A DNA stretch of 64,000 nucleotides from Mycobacterium sp. E2479 (GCF_001667925.1 NZ_LZJR01000086.1:147135-211134), one strand, 5' to 3'. Numbered from the stretch's first letter, positions 1 through 9,034 are shown. Notes: a model not told the origin generated them from the letters alone. Numbers and translations: made by a program.

Positions 1-1
1 G

Positions 2-307
2 GCATTCCTCTACGACCACTTCACACCCTTCGTCTTCACTCAACTCGAGGAACTGGGGTTCTGCGGACGCGGGGAGGCAAAGGACTTCGTCTCGGTCGAC
101 GACCTGTCCATCGGCGGCCGCATGCCGATCAACACCAACGGTGGGCTGCTGGGCGAGGCCTACATCCATGGCATGAACGGCATTACCGAGGGCGTGCGGC
201 AGGTGCGCGGCACGTCCCACAATCAGGTGGACAACGTCGAACACGTGCTCGTCACCTCGGGGACGGGCGTCCCGACGAGCGGTTTGATCCTCGCGCCCGA
301 TCGCTGA
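2..307 (+). CDS. Lipid-transfer protein / thiolase-like acyltransferase, C-terminal fragment
   Basis: The reading frame is open from base 2 and gives about 101 residues ending at the stop at 305-307; the 5' part lies outside the window. The tail has the thiolase-superfamily C-terminal signature NTNGG..GEAYIHGMNG followed by a G-rich end (TSGTGVPTSG), as in the SCP-x-type thiolases and lipid-transfer proteins of actinobacterial steroid and lipid breakdown. Those proteins act on acyl-CoA thioesters as thiolases or aldolases. Whether this one keeps all catalytic residues cannot be judged from the fragment. The TetR gene starts 21 bp downstream, so the two may be cotranscribed. Confidence 0.75.
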   Translation, partial: AFLYDHFTPFVFTQLEELGFCGRGEAKDFVSVDDLSIGGRMPINTNGGLLGEAYIHGMNGITEGVRQVRGTSHNQVDNVEHVLVTSGTGVPTSGLILAPDR

Positions 308-328
308 GTACGGAAGCGAGGCAGCCTG

Positions 329-931
329 GTGACGCACGCGACCGCGGTCGACACACGCGCAGTACTCATCTCGGCCGCGTTCGCATGCTTTCGCACACAG
401 GGCTTGCGGAAGACGACGATCGTCGACATCGCCAGGGCCGCAGGTGTTTCCAGGAGCACGTTCTACGAGTATTTCCGGGACAAGGAAACGATCGTCGAGT
501 CCTGCGCGGAAGCGGCCTCGCAGAGCTTCTATCGCAGGCTGGCCAAGGCGATCGACCGCCACGGCGGGAGCACGCTAGAGGACAAGTTGGTACGCGCCGG
601 CGTCTTTGTCACCCAGGCCCGTCGGGTGGTGGAGCCCGAGTCGTATTTCGACCAAGAAGAGGTCAACCTGATGTTGACCAAGAACGCCTCGACTCTCCTG
701 CGGGAATGCAGCGAGTTTCTCGCGCCCTATGTCTCGGCCGCGCGGCTCACCGGCGAGGTGCGCTCTGACCTCGACATCCGCGCGGCAACGGAGTGGTTCG
801 CTCGGATGTTGTTCTCGCTGTTCACAACTCCGTCGCCCTATCTCGACATGGGTAACGACGACGCCGTCGCCGACTTCATCCGCGGCTACGTGGTGCGCGG
901 ATTCTTAAACGGCCGGTTCAGGACGCGCTAG
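329..931 (+). CDS. TetR-family transcriptional regulator
   Basis: A 200-residue protein with a GTG start. The N-terminal TetR DNA-binding domain (about residues 10-56) is clear: TTIVDIARAAGVSRSTFYEYF is the helix-turn-helix, followed by RDKE. The rest is a helical ligand/dimer domain that I cannot assign to a ligand. It follows the thiolase fragment by 21 bp and is convergent with the minus-strand P450 operon. It is one of two TetR regulators in the accessory island and is a candidate for recognising the 16-bp palindromes further right, but nothing in the sequence proves that link. Confidence 0.85.
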   Translation: MTHATAVDTRAVLISAAFACFRTQGLRKTTIVDIARAAGVSRSTFYEYFRDKETIVESCAEAASQSFYRRLAKAIDRHGGSTLEDKLVRAGVFVTQARRVVEPESYFDQEEVNLMLTKNASTLLRECSEFLAPYVSAARLTGEVRSDLDIRAATEWFARMLFSLFTTPSPYLDMGNDDAVADFIRGYVVRGFLNGRFRTR

Positions 932-980
932 TCGCTCGCGGGCAGCGTTGCACCCTTGGCTCTGCAGCCGCATCCGGAAA

Positions 981-1466
981 TCATCTCGAAATGCTGCCTT
1001 CACGGAGGAAGTTGACGGTGTATGCCTGGTACGTCAGACCGTTGGGATCGAGGCCGATGAGCTCGACGAAGGGGTACCACTCCGGGGAATCGACGAACCA
1101 GTCCCAACGAGTGATGTGGCCCTCCTCGTTGGTCCACGCGTAGTCCCATTCGTGGAGTTCGAGCACGGTCCCGTCGGCCAGCGTTCCCGCATAGGTGTCG
1201 CGGACCGCGAACCCCCAATCTGCGGCCGCGCAGTCAAACCGCGTAACGATCCGAAAGTCGGGCAAGTGCTTCCACCACATGCGAAATTCGCAAGTGGGCA
1301 TGTCACCATCCGGCGCGAAGTTCTGCATCGCCTCCAGGACCTCATCAGACGCGAGGTTCGCCATCGGGCTCTCCGCCCCGTTGTTGAAGAGGGGGCACAT
1401 CATCACCGCGTCCGGTGCGTAGATCCACTCATCGCCGTAGCTGATCTTCTTGGTCTCCGGAGCCAT
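981..1466 (-). CDS. NTF2/SnoaL-like protein
   Basis: A 161-residue protein with the size and composition of the NTF2-like alpha+beta barrel: many aromatic residues and a central stretch RIVTRFDCAAADWGFAVRDTYAG, then W-rich strands. Such proteins are often isomerases, dehydratases or hydroxylation partners in polycyclic-compound metabolism, but no catalytic residue can be assigned here. It is the last gene of a minus-strand operon (NTF2-like, CoA transferase, P450, this gene), 57 bp after the P450. ATG at 1466. The family call rests on fold resemblance only. Confidence 0.6.
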   Translation of the reverse strand: MAPETKKISYGDEWIYAPDAVMMCPLFNNGAESPMANLASDEVLEAMQNFAPDGDMPTCEFRMWWKHLPDFRIVTRFDCAAADWGFAVRDTYAGTLADGTVLELHEWDYAWTNEEGHITRWDWFVDSPEWYPFVELIGLDPNGLTYQAYTVNFLREGSISR

Positions 1467-1523
1467 CGCGTACGTTTCCCATTTTGCATGGGCGATCCTG
1501 CGGTGCAGTCGCTCGATCCGACA

Positions 1524-2762
1524 TCACGTTGTCCCCTTCTTACGCACGGGAACATTGGACCAGCCACAGACATTCGACATCGCGACCCGCCGCAACCCGC
1601 TGCGATCGATTTCGTACTCCGGGATGAGGTCAAGCAGAGCCTCCAGCGCGATGCGGCTCTCCATCCTCGCCAGCGCCGCCCCCAGGCAGCTGTGCACGCC
1701 GTAACCGAACGCGAGGTTGAAACCCATCTTGCGTTCCCGGTCGATGTCGAGTCGATCGGGATCCGGAAACATCCGCTCATCGCGTGTCGCCGCGCCCGTA
1801 ACGAGCAGGACGGCGCTGCCCGCGGGAATTGTGCTGCCGTGCAACGTGACATCGCGGGTGGCGGTGCGGATCTGATACTGCGACGGTGCCTCGTAGCGCA
1901 ATAGCTCTTCGATCGCCGCGGGAATCCTGCTCCGGTCAGCACGCAGCTTGTTCCACTGGTCCGGAAAGTCGGCGAAGGCAACCATGGCGTTGCCGACGAG
2001 CTTGGTCACGGTCTCTGCGCCTGCTCCCCCGAGCATGGTCGCGAACCCGGTGATATCCACGTCAGTGAGCTTCTCCACCTGGCCGTCTCGCTCGATCTCG
2101 GTCTCGATGAGTCGGCTGATCATGTCGTCGCGGGGCTCGGCGCGACGCTGCTGGACCAGGTTGTAGTAGTAGATCCCGGTCTTTGTGGAGGCCTCGAAAC
2201 CTGCTCGGGTGGTGGCGATCTCACCTGGGCGTCGTTCAATGAGCAGATCGAGCCAGACCCGAATCTGGTCGCGGTCCTGCTTCGGCACACCCAGCATGGT
2301 GGTAATGACCTCGTTCGGAAACAGTGCCGAGAAGTCGGCCACCACGTCGAAGGAGGATGCGTCGAGCGCGTGAATGCGTTCGTAAAGCTTTTCGCGCACC
2401 ATGTCTTCCAGCGAGGCGATGGCGCGCGGAGTGAAAACGTTGCTCACCAGCTTTCGCATCTTCTGATGTTCGGGTGGATCCATCGAGATGATCACTTTGG
2501 GAACTGGCAGTGCGTCGTCGTGCGCCTGAACCATGTCCAACGTGGCGCCCTTAGCCGATGAAAAGGTTTCGTGGTCTTTGGTTGCGCGCGCAACGTCGTC
2601 GTAGCGGGTCAGCGCCCAGAAATCCCACTTCGCGCTGTAATAGACCGGAGCCGTGTCGCGCAACCGCCGGTAGGTGTCGAACGCTCCGTTGAAGAAGTCT
2701 TCCGAGAAGGGGTCGAACTCGACGGAGTCACCGGAAACAACCTGCGGCGCGGTCGGGCTCAT
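1524..2762 (-). CDS. Cytochrome P450
   Basis: A 412-residue soluble bacterial P450. The I-helix motif GAGAETVTK carries the oxygen-activating Thr, the ExxR motif is EELLR (about residue 286), and the haem-binding loop FGYGVHSCLG places the axial Cys near residue 359. It would hydroxylate a hydrophobic substrate using ferredoxin electrons; no ferredoxin gene is seen nearby. Its ATG overlaps the stop of the upstream CoA-transferase gene by 4 bp (ATGA), showing translational coupling and a shared pathway, probably hydroxylation of a CoA-linked or acid intermediate. I cannot assign a CYP family with certainty. Confidence 0.93.
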   Translation of the reverse strand: MSPTAPQVVSGDSVEFDPFSEDFFNGAFDTYRRLRDTAPVYYSAKWDFWALTRYDDVARATKDHETFSSAKGATLDMVQAHDDALPVPKVIISMDPPEHQKMRKLVSNVFTPRAIASLEDMVREKLYERIHALDASSFDVVADFSALFPNEVITTMLGVPKQDRDQIRVWLDLLIERRPGEIATTRAGFEASTKTGIYYYNLVQQRRAEPRDDMISRLIETEIERDGQVEKLTDVDITGFATMLGGAGAETVTKLVGNAMVAFADFPDQWNKLRADRSRIPAAIEELLRYEAPSQYQIRTATRDVTLHGSTIPAGSAVLLVTGAATRDERMFPDPDRLDIDRERKMGFNLAFGYGVHSCLGAALARMESRIALEALLDLIPEYEIDRSGLRRVAMSNVCGWSNVPVRKKGTT

Positions 2763-3991
2763 AGGATCGCTCCGGCTTCCTTATAGCCCATGATGGTGTC
2801 CCAATCCAAGCCCGCATCCATCAACACCTCTTCGGTGTGTTGGCCGTGCTCGGGTGCCCCCGACGGTACAACGGCCTGTTCGTCGAATTGAACCGGGTTC
2901 GTGGGCAGTGAGTACGGCGAACCATTCATCGTCATGGTGTTGGCGATATAGCCATTCGCGGTCACAGCCGGGTCGTGGCACAGCTCCCCCGGCGTCTGAA
3001 CCACGCCCCAGGCGCCGGAAACGTCGGCCAGCGCTTCACGCCATTGTGCGAGTGTACGTTGCGCGAACGCATCGTCCATCAGCGAGATCAGCTCTGCGCG
3101 ATTAGCGAAACGCGCAGCGGGATCGGCGAATCGGACATCATCGATCAACTCGGGTAGACCGATGGCGCGCATCGTTTCCGGATAGAACTTGTCCAGTTGC
3201 AGCATCATCAGCTGGACGTAGCGGTCATCTTTGGTGCGGTAGGTCCCCACTAAGGGATTGGGTGCGTCGGCGTGGCTGTACTTCGGAACCGCGCCGCCGC
3301 CGTGGATCTGGCTTACGGCGACATCGGGGCTGAGGTTCCAGGCCGCCAATCCCAGCAGGGAAACATCCACCACCGATCCCCGGCCGGTAGTGGCCTTTTT
3401 GTACAACGCGGCCGCGATTCCGCCCGCGATCGTCATCCCCCCGAGCAGGTCGCCAAAGGCCGGCCGCGAGCGCACCAGCTCATCAGCGTCTTCAGTGAGC
3501 ACGGTGGCAATACCGCCGCGCGCCCAGTAAGAGACGCCGTCATAGCCCGGCTTGTCCGAGTCGGGCCCCTTCGGCCCGTGGCCCGACCCTCGCACGTAGA
3601 CGATGCTGGGGTTGGCAGCCGTGATGTCGTCGACGTCGATGCCCAGTTTTCTGCGGCGGCTTGGCAAATAACTGGTGAGAAAGACATCACACGTCGCGGC
3701 AAGCTTGCGGATGACGTCTTGGCCACCGGGGGTACTGAGGTCGACGCCGATCGACTTCTTACCCCGATTGGGTATCTCGATCATGTAGTTGACCGTGCCG
3801 CCGCCCTCGTCGACGATGCCCATCGTGACGAGCCCGCGCTGCGGGTCACCGCCCTGGCGCGGCTCGACCTTTATGACCTCGGCCCCCCACTCCGCCAGGA
3901 CGGCGCCGGCCGACGGCACGAAGGTCCAGGCGGCAACCTCCAGCACGCGGACACCGCTGAGAACTTTGTCGATGGAAATGACGGCCTCCAT
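2759..3991 (-). CDS. CaiB/BaiF (family III) CoA-transferase
   Basis: About 410 residues from the ATG at 3991; a TTG at 4033 would add 14 unlikely residues. The N-terminus LSGVRVLEVAAWTFVPSAGAVLAEWGAEVIKVEP is the typical family III opening. FGDLLGGMTIAGG (near residue 180) contains the Asp that forms the acyl-anhydride intermediate in this family, and the C-terminal part has the usual HTEEVL segment. The enzyme moves CoA between carboxylic acids. It is coupled to the P450 downstream (4-bp overlap) and lies 136 bp after the NTF2-like gene. The substrate is unknown; the context suggests an alicyclic or polycyclic acid. Confidence 0.92.
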   Translation of the reverse strand: MEAVISIDKVLSGVRVLEVAAWTFVPSAGAVLAEWGAEVIKVEPRQGGDPQRGLVTMGIVDEGGGTVNYMIEIPNRGKKSIGVDLSTPGGQDVIRKLAATCDVFLTSYLPSRRRKLGIDVDDITAANPSIVYVRGSGHGPKGPDSDKPGYDGVSYWARGGIATVLTEDADELVRSRPAFGDLLGGMTIAGGIAAALYKKATTGRGSVVDVSLLGLAAWNLSPDVAVSQIHGGGAVPKYSHADAPNPLVGTYRTKDDRYVQLMMLQLDKFYPETMRAIGLPELIDDVRFADPAARFANRAELISLMDDAFAQRTLAQWREALADVSGAWGVVQTPGELCHDPAVTANGYIANTMTMNGSPYSLPTNPVQFDEQAVVPSGAPEHGQHTEEVLMDAGLDWDTIMGYKEAGAIL

Positions 3992-4127
3992 GGGGTGCGG
4001 TGCGAGGGTGCGAGCACACAAACAGATCAGCAACGGCGATAACGCTCATTTGCATTCTACGAGAATCCCAGTTTCGTACCTATTTGTAAACCGCATCGGC
4101 CGACGACCGCGGTGCGAGTACCCAGGG

Positions 4128-4697
4128 CTACGGGCGCGCCGACAGTCGTGCGGGCAGCGCCGGGTCTCCGTTGTCCCAGAAGGCGCGCCACGTCGGCATC
4201 CGCTGAGGCATGGCCGCGCGCAATTGAATGTCGGTCGGCCAGCGCATGAACTCCGGACCTGGGCGCTCCGTCACATCGACCGAATACCAAGGGTGTTCAC
4301 GTCGCTTGACGAAGCACCACCGGCCCTCGCGGCGCTCGTAGACATCGTCGTAACGCATCGTGATCACGTACCACCCGTCACCGTCCTCGTGTTCCGCGCG
4401 GCAGTAGACAGATCCGATCGCATGGTCGGCGTCGACGAGGTCGAAGTGATGACCACAGATCAGGTGAATGCTCCGGTAAAACCGCCGCAGCACACGGTCG
4501 TACCAACGCTTCAACGCCGCCCTGCCTGCGCCCTCCGCACCCGCGTCGACATCGTCGACGAACAAGTCCACCAGTGTGTCGAGGTCACGGGCGTCGAGGG
4601 CCATCGCATACCTGCTCGGCAGCTGGCCGATTGCGATGCTGGACTCCAGCCGGTCCAACCGTTCCTCGGCGCTCGGACTCGACGAATCTGACGCCAT
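4128..4697 (-). CDS. SnoaL-like (NTF2-fold) protein
   Basis: 189 residues from ATG 4697; a TTG at 4718 lies next to the operator and is less likely. The sequence opens with a helix and then RYAMALDARDLDTLVDLFVDDV, the hallmark start of SnoaL_4-type domains, followed by HLICGHHFDLVDADHAIGSVYCRAEH and a conserved W-rich end. Members act as ketosteroid-isomerase-like lyases or isomerases, or as small catalytic partners. It heads the minus-strand operon with the CoA transferase and P450, and is divergent from the acyl-CoA synthetase across the 4720-4735 palindrome. Confidence 0.75.
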   Translation of the reverse strand: MASDSSSPSAEERLDRLESSIAIGQLPSRYAMALDARDLDTLVDLFVDDVDAGAEGAGRAALKRWYDRVLRRFYRSIHLICGHHFDLVDADHAIGSVYCRAEHEDGDGWYVITMRYDDVYERREGRWCFVKRREHPWYSVDVTERPGPEFMRWPTDIQLRAAMPQRMPTWRAFWDNGDPALPARLSARP

Positions 4698-4719
4698 GAC
4701 GGAAAGTGTAGCCAGCAAT

Positions 4720-4735
4720 GAGAACAGGTGTTCTC
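4720..4735. promoter_or_regulatory. 16-bp palindromic operator, site 1
   Basis: GAGAACAGGTGTTCTC: perfect 7-bp arms (GAGAACA / TGTTCTC) around 2 bp. It lies between the divergent NTF2-like gene (start 4697) and the acyl-CoA synthetase (start 4766). It shares length and outer half-sites with the sites at 6465, 9019 and 12929. The AAC-GTT spacing of 4 differs from the 2-bp spacing I recall for KstR sites. Confidence 0.7.
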
Positions 4736-4765
4736 GTAATCCGGAAAGCCTACTATCCTGCGCTC

Positions 4766-6379
4766 ATGCCCTTCCCGAACATTTCGCCCACGATTCCGAC
4801 ACTGGTGAGGTCATGCTCGGGCCGGTTCGGGGACAGGCCCTTCCTTATCGCCGACGGGCAGGAATTGACCTATACCGAGCTTGACCGGCGCTCGGCCGCA
4901 CTAGCGACTAATCTGCTCGCCGAGGGCATCGGCAAGGGCGACCACGTCGGAATCCTGATGCCCAACAGCATCGACTGGGCATTGGCATGGTTTGCCACGA
5001 CACGCATCGGGGCGGTCGCCGTTCCGCTCAACACCTTCTACAAGGGTTCCGAACTGGCCTGGACTGTCCGCCATGCCGACCTTCGGGCGATTCTCACGTG
5101 GTCGCGGTTCCGCAACCATGACTTCCTCGCTCGTCTGCAGGATGCGCTGCCCGGGCTGGCCGATCAGCGCGAACCGGGCCGCATCGCGGTACGCGAGGCC
5201 CCATTCCTCCGCACGGTTGCGGTGTGGGCGCCATCCGATCGGGCCTGGACGACAACGATCACGGACGGGGACACGCAGTCGCATACCGACACCGACTTTC
5301 TCGTCTCCGTCGAATCGTGTGTGACACCGGCCGATGACGCGATGATCATCTACACCTCAGGCAGTACCGGCGACCCCAAGGGACCCGTACACAGCCAGGG
5401 CACACTGGTCCGCCACACCTACAACCTCACGTTTATGTACGCCGTCACCCACGACGACGTGATGTTCACCTCCATGCCCTTCTTCTGGGTGGGCGGGCTG
5501 ATCACCGGATTGCACGCGGTGATCCACCACGGCGCGACGCTGGTGACCCAGCCCGCATTCGACGCAGCAGAGGCGTTGGAACTCATGGAGCGACACCGCG
5601 CGACCATCGCGCTGGGCTGGCCGCAGCAGGGTAAAACATTGGCCGAACATCCCGAGTTCTCTGCCCGCGATCTGAGTTCGGTGCACCGCACCAGCATGCC
5701 CGCGATGGTGCCGCCCGAGCGTCAGCCCAAGGGCTCCAGCGGCCTTGGGATGACCGAGCTGTGCGGCAATCACCTCGGCGTCGACCCGTATCTGCCGCAG
5801 CCGCCCGAGCGCTCCGAAACCGGCGGCCCACCCATCGAAGGGTTGCAGCATCTGCTCGTCGACCCTGACACAGGACAGCCGGCGCCCGTCGGCGCGCCGG
5901 GCGAAATATGGGTTCGCGGTTACTCATTGATGCAGCGTCTGCACAAACGTGAGCGCGAGGAGGTGTTCACCCCGGATGGCTACTACCGGACGGGTGACTG
6001 CGGAGTTGAGTACGACGACGGCTGGATCAAGTTCACCGGACGGCTGGGGGATCTGATCAAAACCAGCGGCGGCACCAACGTCACGCCGAGCGAAGTCGAA
6101 CTGGCGCTTGGTGACTGCGACGGCGTGCTTGAGGCGTACGTCGTCGGGGCAGAAAGCCCGGAGCACGGGACGGTAGTCGCCGCGGCCGTGGTGCCGCGCG
6201 GGGAATCGACTCTCGACGGCGAGTCCCTGCGGGCTCAGCTGCGTGACCGGCTGTCCACCTACAAGGTGCCCAAGTTCATCTGGGTCACCGCAAAACAGGA
6301 CCTCCCGTTCACCGCGACCGGCAAGGTCAAGAAGTCGGAGTTAGCGCAGCGGCTCAGCGGGTTGCTGGCGCACCCCTAG
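4766..6379 (+). CDS. Acyl-CoA synthetase (FadD-like, ANL superfamily)
   Basis: 537 residues from ATG 4766; an ATG at 4718 in the same frame would run through the operator. The AMP-binding loop YTSGSTGDPKG lies at about 195-205, GLGMTE is the A5-type motif, YRTGD (about 405) binds the adenylate ribose, and TATGKVKK near 518 has the catalytic Lys. It activates a carboxylic acid as acyl-AMP and then acyl-CoA, the entry step to beta-oxidation. It is divergent from the CoA-transferase/P450 operon across a palindrome, so both sets probably respond to one regulator. The exact substrate cannot be read from the sequence. Confidence 0.93.
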   Translation: MPFPNISPTIPTLVRSCSGRFGDRPFLIADGQELTYTELDRRSAALATNLLAEGIGKGDHVGILMPNSIDWALAWFATTRIGAVAVPLNTFYKGSELAWTVRHADLRAILTWSRFRNHDFLARLQDALPGLADQREPGRIAVREAPFLRTVAVWAPSDRAWTTTITDGDTQSHTDTDFLVSVESCVTPADDAMIIYTSGSTGDPKGPVHSQGTLVRHTYNLTFMYAVTHDDVMFTSMPFFWVGGLITGLHAVIHHGATLVTQPAFDAAEALELMERHRATIALGWPQQGKTLAEHPEFSARDLSSVHRTSMPAMVPPERQPKGSSGLGMTELCGNHLGVDPYLPQPPERSETGGPPIEGLQHLLVDPDTGQPAPVGAPGEIWVRGYSLMQRLHKREREEVFTPDGYYRTGDCGVEYDDGWIKFTGRLGDLIKTSGGTNVTPSEVELALGDCDGVLEAYVVGAESPEHGTVVAAAVVPRGESTLDGESLRAQLRDRLSTYKVPKFIWVTAKQDLPFTATGKVKKSELAQRLSGLLAHP

Positions 6380-6464
6380 GGCGCAGCCGGCTGGCCGTCG
6401 GGCATCTCGGTGGCCATCAGCGTCAACGGAACGCCGCACCCATCAAGGACAATTTCCAATCTCG

Positions 6465-6480
6465 GAGAACAATAATTCTC
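6465..6480. promoter_or_regulatory. 16-bp palindromic operator, site 2
   Basis: GAGAACAATAATTCTC: 5-bp arms GAGAA/TTCTC around 6 bp. It sits 54 bp upstream of the decayed SDR gene and the DapB-like gene at 7130, in the only intergenic space before them. Same length and half-sites as sites 1, 3 and 4. Confidence 0.65.
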
Positions 6481-6533
6481 ATTGCGGTAGATTTGCCGCG
6501 GCACACTCGACCACCGCTGCAGAGAGGCGCTTC

Positions 6534-7099
6534 GTGGCACTCGAACAGTTCAAGTTAGACGGTCAGGTTGCGATAGTGACGGCGCCGGGCGCGGCGTCGG
6601 CGAAGGCATCGCCAAGGTACTCGCGGAAGCGGGCGCCACCGTCGTCGGTTTAGGGCAACAATCCACGGATGCCGGCCCGCCCCGGAAAGAGATGCGCGGA
6701 CAGCGAGCGCGTGGTGCGGACGGCGGTCGATGAGTTCGGCCGCATCGACATCCTGGTCAACAACGTGGGATTCGCGACCTCGGCCCATTTCTGGGCCGCA
6801 CCGACGACAACCTCCGACAGACCTTCGACTACTGCGAGCTTGCACCGAAAATCCGCGTCAATGCCATCGCCCTTGGCGCGTTTATGACGACCGGGCTGCA
6901 ATCCAGCTTCGACCTGATGCCGGGCTCCGAGGAGAAACTGAAGGAGTTGACGCCGTTGCATCGTATCGGCGACGTCGCAGACCTCGGCCGACTGACGTTG
7001 TATCTGTGCACTCGCGATTGCTACGCCACCAACTCAACCTTCATCGTCGATGGGGGCCTACAGGGGCCGAATTCATCCCTCCCCATCCCCGATCTGTAA
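6534..7099 (+). pseudogene. Short-chain dehydrogenase remnant (frameshifts and deletions)
   Basis: Three reading frames together spell an SDR. From GTG 6534 the protein starts VALEQFKLDGQVAIVT. A one-base loss near 6580 moves the Rossmann motif GAGRGVGEGIAKVLAEAGATVVG to another frame. After a second shift near 6690-6700 comes FGRIDILVNNVGF, and from about 6810 a third frame gives KIRVNAIALGAFMTTGL ... STFIVDGGLQGP to the stop at 7099. The central part with the catalytic Ser and Tyr-x-x-x-Lys is missing and the whole is about 190 codons instead of about 250, so the gene is dead. The intact DapB-like gene follows 30 bp later with its own strong RBS. Confidence 0.85.
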
Positions 7100-7129
7100 C
7101 CAGCAGCACCCGACAAAGGAGCAATCACA

Positions 7130-8209
7130 TTGGCGGACAGGGTCTTACGCGTAGCAGTTATCTCGACAGGCGGCGTGGGCAGCATCGCGTTACGCGCGAT
7201 CAACCGCCGCGCGCACCTCGATCTGGTCGGTGTATGGGTGCACAGCCCCGAGAAGACCGGCCGCGACGCCGGCGAGGTTGTCGGGCTCGGCCCCATCGGC
7301 GTAACGACCACTGCCGATCTCGACGACATCATCAAACTCAAGCCCGACTGCGTGGTCTATGCGGCCACAAGCGCCGACATGGATGCGGCGGCGGTCCGCG
7401 ATTATGTCTGCTTTCTGAAGGCCGGCATCAACGTCGTCACCACCAACACGCCGGGAATGATGTTTCCCGACAGGTGGATTCCGGAATTGGCCGATCAGGT
7501 GCGCGCCGCGGCACTCGCGGGCGGCGTCACGATATACACGTCAGGTATCGAACCGGGATTCGCCGGCGACCAGTTCGCCGTCATACTGTCGACCTTGTCC
7601 AACACCATCCGCTCGGTTCGCGCGCAGGAGATCTTCGATTACTCGGCTTACCCCAACGAGTACTTGATGTTCGACGCGATGGGCTTCGGCCGTCCGCTGG
7701 ACTTCACCCCGATGCTGGAGCTTCAGGGCGCACAGCAGTTCGCCTGGGGACCACCTATTGGCCTGGTGGCGCGCGCATTAGGAGTCGAGCTCGACGAGGT
7801 CACCGAAAGCTATGAACGGGTGATCACGCCGCGCGACCTGCACGTGGCGTGCGGACTGATTCCAGCAGGCACCTGCGGAGCGGTGCGGGCCGAGACGACC
7901 GGGGTGGTCAACGGCCATCCGATGATCACCATCGAGCACATCAACCGTATGGCGCCCGACTTGGCACCCGAATGGGCCTCGGCGCCGAACGGCACCTATC
8001 GCATCGTCATCGAGGGCGAACCCCACATCCACTGCGATCTTCGCTTCGGCACCGAAGACACCCCGGCATCGGGGAACGACAACGCGATGGAGGCGACGGC
8101 CATGCGCGTGGTGAATGCCATCCCGTACGTCATCGACGCGGCCCCCGGCATCGCGACCTCACTGGATCTGCCGATCACCGCGCCCCGCGATGCTTTGGAT
8201 TTCGGCTAA
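7130..8209 (+). CDS. DapB-like NAD(P)-binding oxidoreductase, paralogue A
   Basis: 359 residues, TTG start with AAAGGAG 7 bp upstream. The N-terminus has a Rossmann strand-loop (STGGVG) followed by LDLVGVWVHSPEKTGRDAGEVVGLGPIGV, the layout of dihydrodipicolinate-reductase-like N-domains. The C-terminal half ends with the family block AMRVVNAIPYVIDAAPGI. The nearest characterised relatives I know are 2,4-diaminopentanoate dehydrogenases, but lysine or ornithine metabolism is unlikely here. One of six paralogues in 17 kb. It follows the decayed SDR and overlaps the convergent SDR by 4 bp. Function unknown; probably a dehydrogenase of the pathway encoded by this island. Confidence 0.85.
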   Translation: MADRVLRVAVISTGGVGSIALRAINRRAHLDLVGVWVHSPEKTGRDAGEVVGLGPIGVTTTADLDDIIKLKPDCVVYAATSADMDAAAVRDYVCFLKAGINVVTTNTPGMMFPDRWIPELADQVRAAALAGGVTIYTSGIEPGFAGDQFAVILSTLSNTIRSVRAQEIFDYSAYPNEYLMFDAMGFGRPLDFTPMLELQGAQQFAWGPPIGLVARALGVELDEVTESYERVITPRDLHVACGLIPAGTCGAVRAETTGVVNGHPMITIEHINRMAPDLAPEWASAPNGTYRIVIEGEPHIHCDLRFGTEDTPASGNDNAMEATAMRVVNAIPYVIDAAPGIATSLDLPITAPRDALDFG

Positions 8210-8988
8210 ACGGTGAACATCGGGCCGCGGGGTGCGCCCCTGACCTCGTTGCCGCCGTCGATCGCAAAGCTCTGCCCGGTCATCCAACTCGACTCAGGGC
8301 CCGCCAGATAACGGACGCCGGGCGCGATATCGTCGGACACCCCAAGTCGGCCCAGCGGAACGCGCTCGAGGAAGCTGCTGGTCAGCTCTTCCAGGTGAAT
8401 GTAGCCCTGGGTGGTGGCCGCCTCGGTCAAGCCCGGCCGGACGGCGTTGACGCGAATTCCCTTCGGACCGAGCTCGGATGCCGCGACGCGGATCATCATC
8501 TCCAGCGCGGCTTTGCCCGCCGAGTAGTGGCCCAGACCCTCCATCGGAATCTTCGACGACGTGGACGAGATGAACACGATCGATCCACCGTTCGTCATGA
8601 GTGGCGCCGAGTAACGCATCGCGAGGAAGTTCGACCGCAGATTGCCCATCACGAAATTGGTGAAGGTCTCAAGGTCCTGCTCGATCAGCGGGCCGGTGCC
8701 CCCGATGGCCACGGTGCCGACCACGATGTCCAGCCGCCCCTTGACGTGGTAGGCCGCCTGCGCGGCTGCCGCGACGGTAGCCTCGTCCTCCGGATCACCC
8801 TTATGGGTCACGATTTCGGCGTCCGGTGCGACGGCGAGGATCCCGTCACGGGTCGCATTGAGGCGCTCCCCCGATCGCCCGAGAAGATAAAGCGTCGCAC
8901 CATCGGCGGCCAACAGCCTCGCGCTCGCTTGGGCAATTCCAGCCGATGCGCCGAGGATGAAAGCGGTCTGACCGTCGAGTGCGCCCAT
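8206..8988 (-). CDS. Short-chain dehydrogenase/reductase
   Basis: 260 residues, ATG with GGAG 7 bp upstream. The cofactor loop is GASAGIA, where the last Gly of TGxxxGxG is Ala. The catalytic set is S in VFISSTSSK and Y/K in HYSAGKAAL; the C-terminus closes with SFAIDGGNEV. The usual NNAG is replaced by VGTVAIGG, which is atypical. It probably oxidises or reduces an alcohol/ketone with NAD(P). It is divergent from the mycofactocin-type SDR across palindrome site 3 and its end overlaps paralogue A by 4 bp. Confidence 0.88.
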   Translation of the reverse strand: MGALDGQTAFILGASAGIAQASARLLAADGATLYLLGRSGERLNATRDGILAVAPDAEIVTHKGDPEDEATVAAAAQAAYHVKGRLDIVVGTVAIGGTGPLIEQDLETFTNFVMGNLRSNFLAMRYSAPLMTNGGSIVFISSTSSKIPMEGLGHYSAGKAALEMMIRVAASELGPKGIRVNAVRPGLTEAATTQGYIHLEELTSSFLERVPLGRLGVSDDIAPGVRYLAGPESSWMTGQSFAIDGGNEVRGAPRGPMFTV

Positions 8989-9018
8989 TGCATCACTCCT
9001 TCGTTGAGTACCAAGGGT

Positions 9019-9034
9019 AGAATACTAATTCTCG
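9019..9034. promoter_or_regulatory. 16-bp palindromic operator, site 3
   Basis: TAGAATACTAATTCTC: perfect inner arms AGAAT/ATTCT around 4 bp. It is centred in the 98-bp divergent region between the SDR (start 8988, minus) and the mycofactocin-type SDR (plus). On the other strand it reads GAGAATTAGTATTCTA, close to site 4 read the same way. Confidence 0.68.

Noticed and set aside
4054..4066. ATTCT-ACG-AGAAT inverted repeat upstream of the CoA-transferase
   Set aside because: Half-sites point the other way and are short; possibly related to the 16-bp regulon but not distinguishable from chance.
4720..4735. KstR (cholesterol regulon) operator
   Set aside because: The AAC-GTT spacing is 4 bp instead of the 2 bp I recall for the KstR 14-bp motif; kept as an unassigned palindrome.
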